From Planctomycetota bacterium (GTDB lineage: Bacteria; Planctomycetota; Planctomycetia; Pirellulales; Thermoguttaceae), in NCBI GenBank assembly GCA_030612765.1, contig JAUWNG010000004.1, positions 1 to 64,000 on the forward strand: a stretch of DNA of 64,000 bases. Direction: 5' to 3'. The position numbers and the translations under genes are program-made. The notes under the pieces are model-generated. The model saw only the letters and a list, made by a program, of their open reading frames with translations. It made no database searches and had not been told where the DNA came from. Every line of letters begins with the position of its first letter. The stretch's first letter is position 1. Of this stretch, positions 8,801 to 23,800 are shown one piece after another.

Positions 8801-11800
8801 GTACCCAAATGAGCGTCCCGTTGGACGAATACTTGGCCACGAAAACGTCGCTTCCGCCGGCGCTGGTGAGATTGTGGGCGCCGGCACTAGGATCGAAGTC
8901 TACCGTGCCGCGGAAGGCGCCTACCATGTAGGCGTTGCCCGCCGAGTCGGTGGCGGTCGATTGGCCTACGTCGTCTCCGGCCGCGCCGGCGCGGATCGCG
9001 AAGTCGTAAGCGGCGGCCGAACCGACCAGTCCGGCGTCGAGATCGTTGTTCGCCTCGCCCGCGGCAAGCGTGAACAGGGCGGTGACGCCGTTTGCATCGG
9101 CGTCGCTGTCGGTTGTATCGTCGCTGCCGACGTTCGCCGAGGTAAACGTATACCCGGTCGGCGAACGGAACACCAGATAGTAATCCAGATCGGACAGCAG
9201 CAAGTCGAAGCCATAGTTCCCGTCGGCGTTGGTGACTGCTTGTCCGTATGAGTAATCGTCGTCGCTGCCGACAACCCCGCTGGGCGAGCAGAGGATTTCG
9301 ACCGTCGCGCCGGCGACTCCCACTTCGCCGGCTTCCAGCATCCCGTCGCCGTCGTCGTTCCAAACGAAGTCGCCGATCGAGGCGGTGTCCTCCTCGGGGA
9401 CCACCGTGATGATAAACTCCTCGTCCCGCCAGTAGCCGGCCGAATCGGTCGTGCGGAGGAGGATATTGTAGGTGTCCTTGTCGCCGAAGTCGAATACCGT
9501 ATTGGTCCGCAAGAGGCCGCCGACGACGCGGAAGGAGGCGTTGTCGTTGACCACCCCCTCCTCGGAGACCAACTTGTAGGCGTAGGCGCCGGGATTCGGT
9601 CCGGTGCTGGAGAGCGCGCCGACCGGGGTGTTCACCGGCGCGTGTTCGACGACGCGGTCGTTGGACAAGAACAGGCCGGTCGGACCGATCCGATCGATCT
9701 CGTAGACATCGCCCTCGAAGTCGCCGTTGTCGTCTTCCGCGCCGACCAAGGCATTGCCGGCCAAGTCGAGGATCGAATCGTTGTCGATCAGGTTCAACTG
9801 CACGGTGCCCAGGTTGCCGGCGCCCGACAGGACGGCGACGGTGTAGGTGTCACCGCTACCGGAGACTTCGTCGATCTTCGTCCCGAACATACCAGTGGTC
9901 TCCAGGGCGAAATCGCTGGCGTTCACTCCGGTGACCGTCTCGTCGAAGGTCACGGTGTAGTAGACGATGGAGTCGCTGGTGGGGTTCGCGCCGGCCAGCG
10001 CGATCGAGGCTACCTGCGGAGAGGTACGGTCGATTTCATAGACCGGGCCGATGACGCTTCCGTCGTCGATTCCCTCGCCGACCAAGAGGTTGCCGGCCAG
10101 ATCGACGATCGTATCGTCGTCGACCAGGTTCAATTGCAACGTGCCATCGCCGTCGCCGGCGGTCACGGTTACGGCGTAAACGTCGTCGGCGCCGGTGACT
10201 TCGATGATCATCGTGCCGGTCAACCCATCGAACACCAGGTCGAAATCGTCGATGTCCACGCCGGTGACCGCCTCGCCGAAGGTCACGATGAAGGTCACCG
10301 TTTCAGCGTTGGTCGGGCTTTCGCCGTCGCGCTCGATGGAAACGACCATCGGCGGGGTTCTATCGACGGTATAGAACTCGCCCTCGAATGTTTCTCCCGA
10401 GGCGGGATCGTCCAACAGATAACCGGAAAGGTCTTGGATCGAGTCGTCGTTGACCAGATCCAATCGCAGCGTGCCTTCGCCGAGGCCGGTGGAGACGGTT
10501 ACGGTGTAAACGTCATCGGCGCCGGTGATTTCACTGATCGCCGCGCCGGTCAATCCGTCGGATACCGGATCGAAATCGTCGATATCCACGCCGACAACCT
10601 CTTCGCTGAAAGTCACGATGAAGGTTACCGAATCGGCATTTGTCGGGTCGGCGTCGCCGCGGACGATGGAAACGACCTCGGGCGGGGCGACGTCCTGGTT
10701 GAAGAAGTCGATGCCCTGGATGATCTGGGCGGCGTTGACGGACACGTTGTATTTTTTCGGCCCGTGTTGCTGCCAACCGGTTTGGGCCACCTCTCGGACG
10801 ATGTACTCTCCCGGGATCACTTCATCGAATACATACGAGCCGTCGAAGGCGGTCGTCGTCGAACGTTCGCCGTCGTCAAGTTGCTGGCTGTTGTTGGCGT
10901 CCAGATAGATCGTCCAGCCCTCGAGGCCGACCTCGCCGACGCCGTGAATCCCGTTGCCGTCGAGGTCGTTCCACTTCGTGCCGTGGATTTCGCCGGGCTT
11001 CGGCAGGATGGTCACTAGATAGTCCTCCACCTCGCCGTCGGAGGCGGGGCCGGTGAACGAAAGGCCCTGTTCGGTGCTCAAGCGGAAGCGGGCGAACGTA
11101 TCGCCGTCCACGGCGACGTCGGGTACGCTGATCGTCAAGGTGTTCGGCCCTTCGTCGACCAGGACATCGCCGGCGATCATTTCACCGGCGTCCAGCCAGT
11201 CGCCGTCGCGGTTGAAGTCGATCCACGCGCTTAGATACGCCTGTTGGCTGGTTTCGTTGGTAACCGTGAAGGAGACGTCGGAGTCCTGTCCCGGAGTCAA
11301 GGATACGCCGGAGAAATCGAAGCCGTCGTCGTCGTCGCCGGTGGCCGTCAGGTTGGGCTTGGGCAGGGGGTCGAGGCTGACCGTCTCGCCCAAACAGAGG
11401 ACGTCCGTCGATATCAAGTGGGACGCGCCGTTGCTGGCCTCCAAGGTAGGATAATCGGGGTCCGGGGCGTCGCCCCAATCGGTCGGCGAGGAAACGACCC
11501 TGATCCGGTAGTCTTCCACCTCGCCGTCGAGGGCCTCGCCGGCCGGCAGCATCGCCGTTCCGTCGGACAATAGTCCGGTCGTGCTGAAGCGGAAGCGGAC
11601 GTAGGCGTCAAAATCGCCCGAGTCGGCCAAGCCCGCCGGAACGTCGAAGGTCAACTCGTTTTCCCCGGCCAGGATGCCGGAGACGGGGGTTCCGACGGCG
11701 TCTCGGAGGACGAGTTTTTCGCCGGTGTTCCAGGTGCCGTCGTTGTTCCAGTCGATCCAGGCGTCCAGCACTCCGTCGGTCGAGGCGGTGACAAAGATGG

Positions 11801-14800
11801 TCTTGGTCTCGCCGGCCTGACTGATCACGTAGTCGCCGTCCGCGAAGTCCACGCCGTCGTCGTGGGCGTCGGCGGTAGCGGCGATGTCCACCTGGGGAGT
11901 GGCTTCGCTGTCGATCCGCTCGCCGAGATGCACGTCGGGAACAATGATGTGCCGGGCGCCGTCGGGAAGGGGCGTGTCGCTCATCGGCGCGTCGCCGAAG
12001 TCGTAGCCGATCAGCTCGATCACGAAACTGGTCGTATCGTCGGAGTGGTTCAGTTGGACCGAGTTGCCGGCCTTGTCGCGAATGTCGTCGCTAAGGTAAA
12101 TAGTGTAGGTGCTTCCCGGCGCCCATGCAGCGCCCGCCGATCGAAGAATGATCAAATCGTTCGTCTTTTCGTAATCGAAGAAGTAGTCCCGGCCCTCGAT
12201 CAATTCTTCTCCGTCTCGCATGACTTGCACGGTCTCGGGGACGACCGTATAGTCGGCGATCCCCGCGCCGTCGCCCTGTAGCCGGATGATGAACTCGGGG
12301 AAGGTTTGATTGCCGACGATGGCCACCGTAACGTCGGCGGGCATCGGGTTGCGGTCGATTCCGGCGGCGTCGTTGTCCGGCGGATCGACCAGGAAAGCGT
12401 TCGGTCCGTCGAAGTCGACGCGGTCGATGGCGCCGCGGTCCTTGAAGGTGTTTTGGCCGAATCCCGACGGCGGCGAGACGTTCGGGTCGTCCATCCGCAA
12501 TTGGCCGAGGATGTCGGTCAAAGGCGCCAGGATGGGCGACAGCGAAAGCCCCAGCGGATCCTTGACGGTGACCATGTTCGCCCGGTCCTGCAACGAGTCC
12601 AGCGAACTGTCGATGATCCTCGAACCGGCGGCCGGATAGAAGTTACCCTCCGCGGCGTCGACGAACAGCGGCTCGTCCGCCGGAATTTCGATGGCAAACG
12701 TCTCGGCGATACCCAGCGTCAGGGTATTAACGTTGTCAAAGTACGCCGTGTTGAAAAAGTTGCCGGAGTACGCAGTAGTGCCCACGACCGTCGTGGTCGA
12801 TAGGTCATTGACGACAATGCCAACCCAGGCGTTGGCGACGACATTGTTCAACATCGTCGGGCTGGCGTTGGGGCCGATCCAGATGCCGAAGTTCTGCGTG
12901 CCGGTTCCGACGCCGTAGATCGTGTTGTTGACAATGCGCCCGAGCGGAACGGACCCAATCGACTGTCCGTTCTGCGGCACGTCGCCACCGAAGTCGATGC
13001 CGATGGCGCCGGAGTAGGCCACGACGTTGTTCCGGATGACGACGCCGGGAACCTGATGCGCGCCGTTGATGACCGCCAGCGGGGCGGTCGGGCCGGGCTT
13101 GGGTATAACCACGTCGCCATCGCGGTCGGCGGCGGAGACCAAAATGCCGGCCTCGCTGGAATAAGTGATCTCGTTGTTCTCCAAAATCACCTGACCCTGG
13201 TCGTAGACCTGGTTCTGGTCCCCCTTCTCGGTGTACTTCGTGGCCGCGACCCCGGTAAACCGCCGCGCCAAACCGCTCACCTCCGAGATGTAAACGTTGT
13301 TTAGCCCGTAGTAATCCTGCATATACCAGCGCCCATCGCCGGCGGACCACTCGACCTCGAAATAGCGGAGCCGATCCGGGGCGTTGGCCAGCGACTTGTC
13401 GTCGTCCGAGTCGGTTATCCACACGCCGACGTAGTCCGGGTTGCTTTCGTCGCCATCGTAGTTGAACCCCCAAGCGGTGATCGCGTGGGCCATGCCTGTG
13501 TCGCTATATATTCCCAGCCCGCAGCCATAACCGGCGCGGAGGAACTCGTCGATCGCCTGCATCGTCTGCGTGTCGTCCGACTCGCTGCGCATGTAGTCGT
13601 CGGCGTTCAGTCTTTGGTAGAAACCGCCGCCTGGCACGTCGACCTCGGCGGCGCCCCAGCCCGAGGTGACGTTGATGCCGCTGAACCACCACTCCCAGCC
13701 GGCGTCCTGCCAGCCGCCCTCGTCGGTCCAATGGGCTTCAAAGTAATCGAATATCTCGTCGGCATCGTACATGCCATCGACCACCCCCCAGCCGGTCCAG
13801 GCAAGGACGTTGCTGGCCGATGCCGCCCAGCACATAAAGTCGTCGCCGGTGCCGGGAGGCATACCATCGGGGTCGTCCGGCGGGACCTTTTCCGTGTCGC
13901 TCCAGACCCCGCCCCAATCGTCCGTGACCATGTAGGTGGTCCCGGTGGCCGGGGCGTCTCCCAGTCCCATGAAGGCACTGGTGTCGCCGTTAAAGTTCAT
14001 CGCGTCGTCCCGCTGGACGAGCAAGGGAGTTTGATTTCTGCCGGTGTCTTCTTCCCCCGGACCGCCGCCGACGGCCGTGACCTTGGCGGCATTGAACAAG
14101 TCCACGCGGCTGCTGTCTTCGATCGACGTGGCCGTAACCCTGAACAACCCCGCCGCGGCGGCGGCGTTGATCGCCTCGACGATGCAGGCGGCCACTTCCG
14201 CCTCGCTCTGGTTGACCGAGAAATAGACCGGCTCGTAGTCCGGGTTGCCGCTCGGAACGTTCTGGTCGAGGAACTGGAACGTCACCGGAGTAACCCCGTC
14301 GCTGATGACAAAGGTCATGCCGTGGGGGATGTCGTTGGCCGGAGGGATCGTGAGCGTGTAGCTTTCGTCGAAGCGGTCGTTGGTGTCGAACGACCGATCC
14401 AGGATCATCGGGTACAAGTTGTCCGGCATCCACGTGGCGTACTCGCTGGCGCCGCGGATCTGGAGTTGGTAGTAGCCGGTCGAGATGACCGTCTCCGGCG
14501 CCGTCGGCGTGAAGACAAAGTCCGTGTTGACCTGGACCTGGGTGGCCATTTCGCCGCGCTCGACGAAGCCGATCATGACATTGTCCAGATAGAAGCCCTC
14601 GTGGGCGTTGTCCTGGCCGCGGGCGATGGTGTTGAACTGGTCGATAAAGTCGGGCGGCAGAAGATCCTCACCGGGTAAGTAATTCGCGTAGGGCAACGGA
14701 CCGGCCCAATCGACCGGGTGGTGGATCATGCGGATAATGCTGCCTTGGACCCTAAACGACGGGTTCCCGCCTGCGAACACCGCGTCGAACGCATCTCCGA

Positions 14801-17800
14801 TGACTTCCGCCACCTCCTCGGCTTTCATCATGGAAGTTATCTCGATCGGGGTGGCGGCGAGCGAGTCGGAGCGGAAGCCGTCGCCCACGGCCTCGATCGT
14901 CGGGTCGGCCGATTGCTCGAGGCCCTCGGCCCGGTTGAGCATTACGCGGTTATCGTAGAGGTCGGCGACAATCGGCTCGCCGAAGGAGTTCGTCAGTCCC
15001 AGGTTGTTGACCGCCGCCACAACCCGCATGGCAACCTGCGTGGTGGTCTCGCCGATCTCGATGGAGATCGCCTCGTTGCCGGGGGCGACCGCGCCGTCGA
15101 GGTCGAACTCGAAGGTCTGCAACGGAACGAGGTCTCCGCCCAGGTCGCGGACCATGACGGTGAACGTCTCGCCGTCGGGGATGGCGTCGCCAGCCACGTT
15201 CGGCAACCGCAGCGCCACGCCCATGTCGAACTCGAACCACTCGCCGTCGACGATCAGCCAGTCCCCGTCCTCGAGCAGGTCGCCGTCGAGTGCCTGCAGA
15301 TAGGCGCCTGTGGTGTCCAGTTCATTGCCCCAGTCGCCGACGTTCATGTCGCCGGCGGTGGAGAAGTCGAACCGCAGACGGACTTCCGCCTCGCCGACGA
15401 AGTCGGCCATGGACCAGTAGTAGACGGCATTGGTGGGGCCAACCTGCCAGGGGTCTTCCGGCGGGGCAAGACGAATCTGATGCCATTGGCCGTTGGTGTC
15501 CAGCAGGTTAGCCGAAGGATTGGCCAGGGTGGCGCCCAGCACTTGCCAAGTCACGCCGTCGATCGAGGCGAACACTCGGGCGGTGTCATAGTTGGCGGGA
15601 CCGCCGGTGTCGAGGAAATACTCAAAGTACAGCGTCGGCGCATCGATCTTGGAATACTGCTCCAGGCTGAATGTTTGTGTCACGAGCGAACCGTATGCTC
15701 CGCCGGGTGCATCGTACGTGCCGTCGGGAGTGCCGCTGTCGCCCAGATAAGGGTTGCTGTCCCAATAGAGGTCATCCACGACTGGGTTGGAGGTATCGTC
15801 GGTTTCGTCGCCGAAATAGAAGCTCCAGCCACCGTTGGGCAATTCCGCCCGCCCCGCCGGCGGCGGCCCAGCCCTGCTTAGGTCGTAGGTCGCGTTCACG
15901 TCGTGGCCGTCGTCATCCGCGCGCCGCTCGGTGGCGTGCCACATGTTGAAGTCGAGGGTCGAGAAGGCCAGGCCGGAAACGGACGTCATCCCGGGCACGG
16001 TGACGCTGGTTTGAGCATCGACGAAGATGCCTTGTTTTTCCACCGAGTCGCCCCCAGCGCCAAGGGCCAAGGCGTACAGATCGCCGGTGCGGGAAACGGC
16101 GAAAAACGTCTCGGCATATTTGGTTTGCTCGACCGTTTGCGGCCCAAGCTCCAAGCCCGCGAACTCGACCCCCTCGCCGGGGTTCTGGTCCGATTCGATC
16201 TCCCCGATGAACCGCAAATGCGCCGCGGCCGGGTTGGGGATCGGCTGTATCTCGTTCGGCACATGATCGTCAACCGGGTTGCCATCCTCATCCAGATCGC
16301 TGATGTCGGGCCAGGTCTTGAACTGCGGCTCGTCGTAATTGACGATCTCGTAGAAGCCGCCCGCGTCGCTGACAGCGTAGAGAGTGTCCCCGAGGAAAGC
16401 CATGCCGGTGATCTTGCCGCCGGGGCCGCCGGAACCGGAAACCGTCAGCGGGGCGTCGGCCACGGGAAGCTCCGTCGACGAGACGTTCAGTAAGTTCACG
16501 TTGCCCCCTTCGGCCGTGGCGTCGACCGAAAAGGGACTGAAATCGATCTGCGCCTGATTGATCGCCGCGGCGATCTTTTGGGCGATTTGCCGGGCGGTGT
16601 CGCCCGCGCCGAACAGAACGATTTGGTCGGCGCCGACGGGGACTTGCAAACCGACCTCGCTCAGCGGGGCGCCGCCGCCGTGGTCGAAGCCCAAGCGGTG
16701 CGTCCAGGCGGCGCCCATTCCGCTGAAGTCGTACACCGTGGCCCCGCCGAACGTGATCCGATCATTCCTTGCGGTCCGGTCGGCGGCGCTGACGTCGATG
16801 GCCGGCAGGTTCAACTCGACCACATCGGCGATTTGATCGCCGAACGACGCCGGGTAGTTAAGCGGCGCGGCGGTAAGAATGCTCTGGAAAACCGGATCGT
16901 CCCAGGCCTCTTCGTAAGGAATCAGGATCGTGCCGGCGCCGGCCGGTCCGTAGCTGCCTTCGACCCGCAGCAGTCCGCCGCCGGCCGGCAAGACCGTGGG
17001 GCTGTCGCTCAAGAGCGAGACGCGGGCCTCGGCGGCCGTGGCCTCGCCCAGCGCGGCCTTGACCACATCGGCGGTCAGGCCGTTGATGGCGGCGACAGCG
17101 GCCGTGGCCACCACGTCGGCCGTGTCGCCCGTGTTGATCGTGACCGCCGTGTTGCCCGACGCCGCCCCGTCGCCCGCCGGGTCGAACTCGAACGTCTCGG
17201 CGTCGCCGTTCTCGTCGGTGATCGTGAACGTCTGGCCTTCGAGGCTTCCCGCCACGTCGGGGCCGAAGACCATCACCGGCCCGCCGTCGAACTCGAACGT
17301 CTCCTGGCCGGTCCCAGTGCCGACGATGAATGTCATGCCGTCGCGGACGTCCAAGGCGCCGCTGCCCATGTCGACGTCGGGACCGCAATCGAACTCGAAC
17401 GTCACCTCGTTGCCGTCGTCGTCGGTGATCGTGAACCGCGTGCCGTCGAGAATGTCGTCGGCGGCGTTCGCGGCATGGGTCGCGTCCACGGCGGCGATCG
17501 CCGTGCCGGTGGCAAGCTGCGCCATGGGAATGATGTTCGTCGGCAACCGGGGCGAACCGTCGTTGGCGATGTCCGGCGGATTGATGGCCCTGCCGTCCGG
17601 CAGCAGCAAGTACAAGAGGTTGCTCTGGTAGGCCACTTCGTTGAAGCCGTTGTTGGCGTTGCCCACCACGTACCAAGCCGCCGGCGTCGTCTGCGTCCCC
17701 GATCTGTAGACGAGCGCCTCCATGTGGACACCGCCGGACTCGCCGAGCGGGTCGTTGTCGCCGGCGACCTCCAGGGCGGGGGCTGGATTAGCAGGATCAG

Positions 17801-20800
17801 TGGAATAGCGGTAGGTGATCAGCCCGTCATCCTGGTCGGAAACCAGTTGGCTGGCGTCCTCCGTGCTAAGTTGGCGGAGCCGTCCGGCGGCGGCGTTCTG
17901 GTCGGCCGCCAGCGCGTTGGTGCCCCGCGTGACGGTATACAGTCGCCCGTCGCTGAGCATCACCAAGTCGCCATAAGTGTAAAGGTTGGCATTGGGGTCG
18001 GTGTCGGGCAAGGCGCCGTAGGTCGTCTCGACCACGCCGGTCCACGGATCGGCCGTAAATACGTTGCCGTCGCTGAGCACGTAGAACGTCACGTCGCCGA
18101 GATGGAACGGGACGGCCGAGAGGTTCAGTTCCAGGGCGGTGGTTCCCGGGAAGAGCACATAGGGCGGGTCCGGCTCCAGCCCCGAGGCGTTCTGGCTGCC
18201 GACGTTGTCCTCGGCCACCCGCCGGATGGAATTGATCGGCTCCCAGCGGAGCATCGGATCGTCGATCACGGCGGAGGCGGTGGCCCCCGTGCTGGTTATG
18301 GCAACGTAGTAGGTATGACCCTCGAGCAGGTAGACCGGACCGATGAACGGGTCGCGGACGCCCACCGAGCCGCGGCTGAGGTCGTCGAGATTGGTGCCGG
18401 CGGTCGGATCGGGTTGGTCGTCGACGATCCCCGAGTCGGTGCCCTGGAGAATCAATGTTCCGGTTTCATCGAATATCCACAGGGTGGTGTCGGGGCGGAC
18501 CAGACCGTCGGCGTAGTCGAGGTCGAACGTCACGGGATAGACCGATCCCTCGGAGGTAAAGCCGTCGATACGCTGGATCGTGTTACCATAGTCGAGGTCC
18601 AGTTTGTACCAATCCACGTCCGTGTAGTCGGACAGGAAGCCACCGACGGTGATTACGTTCTGGTCTGACTGGAGCAGGTTGCCGAGCGCCTGGGCCTCGT
18701 CGAAGGTATCGTTGCTCGTGACGACGGGGTTGTCGGGGGCCTCGGTCTCGTAGATGTCGCTGACCAGCGGAGAGTGGCCAGGCAGACCAAACACCTCGAT
18801 GCCGTCGGTGGCGTAACGGATGTCGGCATAGCGGATCGTAGAGCCTGGATGCTCGAAGACCTTCCGCAACCGAACCTGCATCTGGTACGCGCCGCTGGTC
18901 TGGTGGGCGTCGGGAGCGGACGGCGCCGCGCTGGAAACGCGGATGTAATACGTCCGCTGCTGGCCTTCCGGGCCGGGCAACACCACGCGCATGCCGGCGT
19001 CGCGGGGATTGATGCTGTAAACGTCCTCGTAGCCCCAGTCGTCTCCCTCCAGGGTCAGCGCGGAGCCGAGCAGCAGACCGGGATCCTCGACCTCGTCCCG
19101 CCAGTTGCTGCTGCGGGCCAGCACGTTCCCGTCGGCATCGAGCAGTTCGACCACGGCGTCCAGCGAGAAGGTAGTGCGGTCGATTTGGATCCAGACCTCG
19201 CTTCCGGCATATCCCTGGAAGCTGTACACGTCGACGTCGTCGGGCCGGTCGAGCGCGATCGTCCCCTGGACCTCGAATCCCATACGGAGCACTTCGTCCC
19301 CGCCCTTGTTTTCGTCGGCCAACTGGCCGAGCCACTCCGCCGAGCCGGGGTTGGCGTTGGCGTCGGCGTCGGCGATGGTGGCCGGCTCGGCCTCGTTCAG
19401 GATCGCCACGTTGCGGTCGTTACTGTATTCCTCCAGCTTTATGCTCCGCCAGGCGCCAGCCGTGCCGGTGGAGTTCGGCGTGTTGTCGGTGTCCAGCACT
19501 GTCCTGTTGTCGGGGGTCAGTCCGGCGCCGACCGTGTCGTCCGCCAGATCGGTGAACACCACCGGGCGCCCCGGCGTGCCGAGCACCTGAATCGTTCCAC
19601 CGATGCGGTCGTGGATTTCCAGCGGCCGGCCGGTGGCCGTCAGTCCGGCGTTGGACCCGCGGAGCTTGACGACCAGGCTTTGGTCGGCGCTGCTTTGCAG
19701 CCGCAGTCCGCCGTAGGTGCATAGGTTCGACACCACGATCTCATCGTAGAGTACATGCACGATGTCGGTGTCGTCCCAGATGCCTTCGGTGGTCAAGTTG
19801 CCGCCGCGGACGATCATGCCGTTGATCGTGTTGCCGGACATGCGGTTTTCGCGGACCAGCGGGCCGTGGTTGTCGCCGTACTGGTCGAAAGCGCCGGCCT
19901 CTCCGGTGGCCCGGCCCCAATCGGCCACGTTCAGGTAGTTGAGCGAGTTGACGTCGATCGAGACGACCGGGGCCAGATTGTCGATGAAGGTGTTGCCCGT
20001 TATTACAGGTTGCGAGAAGAGGACGTGAATCACGGCCGGATCGGTGATCTCTCCGCGGCCGTTGCGGTCGCCGGCCGTGTGTGCGGTGTTGTCTTGGAAG
20101 AGCGTGTTCGTTACCCGGACGGTCGCCTGACGGATGTCGATCGGGGCGAAGTAGCCGAACCCACCCTCGATGGCCACGCTGCCGCCGGCGTAGAGGACGC
20201 GGGCCTGGTCGATGCTGCCCTGCGAGGTTGGGTTGAAGTAGAAGCCGCCCCATTCGCCCGGCCCCGGGGTCTGGGTCTGGCCGTTGTTGGTGACGTCGAA
20301 CGTGCCGCCGGCGCCATAGGTGTCGTCCTGCAACGAGGTGAAGATGATTTCGTAACCATCGGTGCCCTCGGCGATAAACTGCGCGCCGATGCCGGTCTCG
20401 ACCCGCGTGCCGGCGAGCTTGACGATCGCGCCGGGGTCGATGGAGAGCCGGCCTGCCATCCGTGCCTGAGTACCCGTCAAACCTCGTACGTCCATCGTCG
20501 TGCCGTCGAGCACCACGCGGTCGCCATCGGCGTTGGCCAAGACGTTCAGAATCGACCCGTTGATAGCATCGGCGATGATCACTGCCACGTCGGCGGGATC
20601 CAGAGGCTCCAAGGTCAGCGCGATGCACACGCTGCCGGTGGCCACGCCGTTGCCGATCAGGTCGAACTCGAATCGTACGGTGTTCAGGCCGTCGTTGATG
20701 AAGAAATAGTCCCGGTCGGTGAAGGGGTTTATTAACTCGTACTCCCAGGTGTCCTCATTGAGTTCCCAATACGCTTCGGGCACGACGAGTTGGTTATGGC

Positions 20801-23800
20801 CGTCGGCCACCAGGGGGCAAGTGCCGACGACTTCGATCGCCCCGCCCGCGTCGCCGGTGATGATCAGGTTTTCGGGGATCGCCAGGACCACGTCCATGTC
20901 GTCGAACCGGGCCGAGACGTCGAGTTGCTCGATCGCGTCGGCGGCGGCGGTGGTCACGCGGAGAAACAGTGCGTTGAGGCTGTTGGCAACGAGTCTATTG
21001 CCGTGCAGATCGGGGCCGATCCGGTCGTAGTCGGCGGCGAACGGACTCTCGCCGAAGCCGTCGTGGAAGGTCGTCTCCAAGAGGCTGTTCGGATCGGCCG
21101 ACATGGCCGCGTCCGCGCTGTAGCGAATGGTGCTGAAGGCGACGGTGGGCCGGGCCTCGAGCATGTGGATCGGATTGTAGACGTCCTGGATGCCGTTGAC
21201 GGCGACCTTTCCGCCGCCGTAACGAATGTCGGCGTGGTTGATATAGTTGAGGAAGATGCCTTCCTGTTCGAGGACGATTCGGTTTAGATCGACCTCTCGC
21301 TCGTCGTAGTCGTAATTGTTTTGGAAAACCAGTCCGCCCCAGTTGCCGGCCGTCGGAACGGTTGTGTTTGCGTAGGTGTCCGTGCCCACCCGCTCGTCGA
21401 GGTAGGAAGTGAAGTATACGCTGTTGCCCGGCGTGCCGAGAACTTGGAGCGAACCGAGGCTGCGGTCGACGGCTACGGCCGAACTGCCCACGGAGACGTT
21501 GGCGCCGCGGAGTTTCAGAATGGTCCCGGCGTCGATCATCAGCGAAACGCCGTGGGGAACCTCCAACTTGTTGCCGTCGCTGAGCGTGTAGCCCAACGGG
21601 CTCGTGCCGATTTCGTATGCCAGATTGTCTTGAAGGGTCGATTTCAGTTCGGTCGAGCCGAGATCGATCATGACCGTCGGACCGTCCACGTTGACGATGA
21701 CGCCGTCGACGGTGGCCCGAGCGTACAAGCCTTCGGAATAGCGAGTGGGCGCCGTCTCACTCAATCCCTCTGGTATCCAACTGGCGGAATTGATTGCCGC
21801 GGCGAGCTTCGCGGCGATGGCCGCCGCGCTGTCGGTGGTATTGAAGACAACCTGAGTGTTGTTCTGGGTGAACGTATTGTTGTTGTCGAACTCGAAGGTG
21901 AAGGTCCGAGTGGCGTCGGAGATGGTGAACGTTTCGCCGTCGACCAGCAGGCTTCCGGAGACGGCCTGGATGCCGTGCCCTTGGTTGTCGTTGGCGAAGT
22001 TGTTGCCAACCACTCGGACGATATCGCCGGGGTCGGCCGCGTCCAGCGCGTCGGAGATATTCTTGTAGGGATGGGCCAGCGTTCCGTCCGCGCCGGCGGC
22101 TGGGGCCAGCTTGTCGACGATCAACGTGTGGTTGCTCGCTACCGCCACGCTGGCACTCTGGATGTTTAACCAGAAGTCGAAATGTTCGCCGGGTACGCCG
22201 TCCGCGTCGCCGTCCAGCGCCGTTCCCCGCGTATCGGTCAACTGCTGATCGACTTGCGGCTGGAAGTCCAAACGCAACTGATACGCGCCCTCGGTCGTTC
22301 CGCCGTCGACGTCCGGGCCGTATTGCGAGTTGCCGGTGGAGCTGACCCCGATGTAATAGGTGCCCGCCTCCAGATGGACGCCGATGAACGAGTCGTCGTC
22401 GAAATAATCGTCGTTGCCGGCAACGATCTGGAACTGGTCGTCGTAGAGCACCAGATAGGTGTCCAGCAAGCTGGAGTTTTGCATCCGCTGGGCAATCGTC
22501 TCCGCGCTCAGGTCGCCCTCCGACTCGATCTGGAACTTGTAAAAGTCAGTGTCGATGCTGTCGTTGCGGTACAAGTATTGGAGAACGGTAATGTCGTTGT
22601 TGCCGGGGAAAGTGACTTCCTGATCGGTGCCGATCGTGTCGATGGTTTCGCTGCTGCCCATGATCTCGAAGGCGGGCAGTTCATAAGAATGCATTACGCC
22701 CAAGGGGTGCATGATCTCGTGCATCATGACCTGCATGAAGGGGCTTCCGTACTCTGAATCGCCCCAGTCGTAATAGCTGTTGACGACCACCAGGCCGTCT
22801 TCGGGGCCGCCGCCGGCCATGCCGGCCGGGGCGCCGGGACCGATTTCAATGTATGGGTTGAACACGCGCAGGTCGCCGGTGACGATGGTCATACCCTGGT
22901 CGGCGGTTTCGATGAATTGCACGCCGCTGTATTGGGAGATCAGCGAGAAAATCTCGCGGGACCGTTGCTTCTGGGCTTCCGTGATCAGGTTCAACGCCGG
23001 GGCTTCTTGGATCGTGCCGTAGACTGTCTGGAAGTTGTAGTTAAAGGTGGGTATTTCGCCGTAGGGACCGACGTCGCCGCTGTCGGGATACGTGTGGCTC
23101 TCGGCCGCCACGTCGGTTGCTCCCTCGGGCAGGTCGCGGTTGCCGGGTGTGTTCCGGCCGCCGGGCCACTGTACGTCGTAATAAATCGGCGAGATTTGAC
23201 CGGAGATCAACCACGATTGGCCCGCCAAGGCATCGGAAGAGTTGATCAATGTTCCCAGGTCGGAGGCTTCGTCGAACGTCGAGCCGTTGTCCACCACGCC
23301 GGTCAACTCTTCGGTGACGATCGGCCGGTACTCGTCGCCGATCCGCAGTCGGAAGGCGCCGGTGGCGTTTTTCGCCGGATCGGCCACCAATTGGGCCAGA
23401 TCGATCGCCGGGTCGCCGTTGCTGTTGACGCCGAAGGTGAGCGTGACTTTCTTCGCCGCCGCGTCGTAGACCGCCTGCGTCGGGGTGATTATCACGTCGT
23501 CGGACGTGTTCGCCGTGTCCTGGGTGGAGATCAGGCTGTAATAAGTCAACGTTAGCACGGAATCCAAGTCCATCGCTTCGCTGAAGTAAACCTCGATCTG
23601 ATTGCGGGCCTGAGAGAGCGTGCCGTCCGGGGCGCGGATGATCGGCTGCGGCACGACGCCGGTGACCTGGGGCCCCAGATTCAAGTCGAAGGTCCAAACG
23701 AAGTTCTGCCCGTCCCAATACGAATTGCCCTCGTCGGGCGTGATCTCGCCGAAGCCGACGGTCATTCCCGCGGTGTTGGAGAAAGGCAGCGCCAGCTTGC

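Noticed and set aside
16578-18668. 696-aa plus-strand ORF antisense to the giant gene (also 9642-11018, 13485-14678, 14718-15881, 18774-19724, 19755-20735)
   Set aside because: Arg/Val/Asp-rich mirror translations of a high-GC coding strand; no domain signatures, and the minus-strand frame has clear domain architecture throughout.
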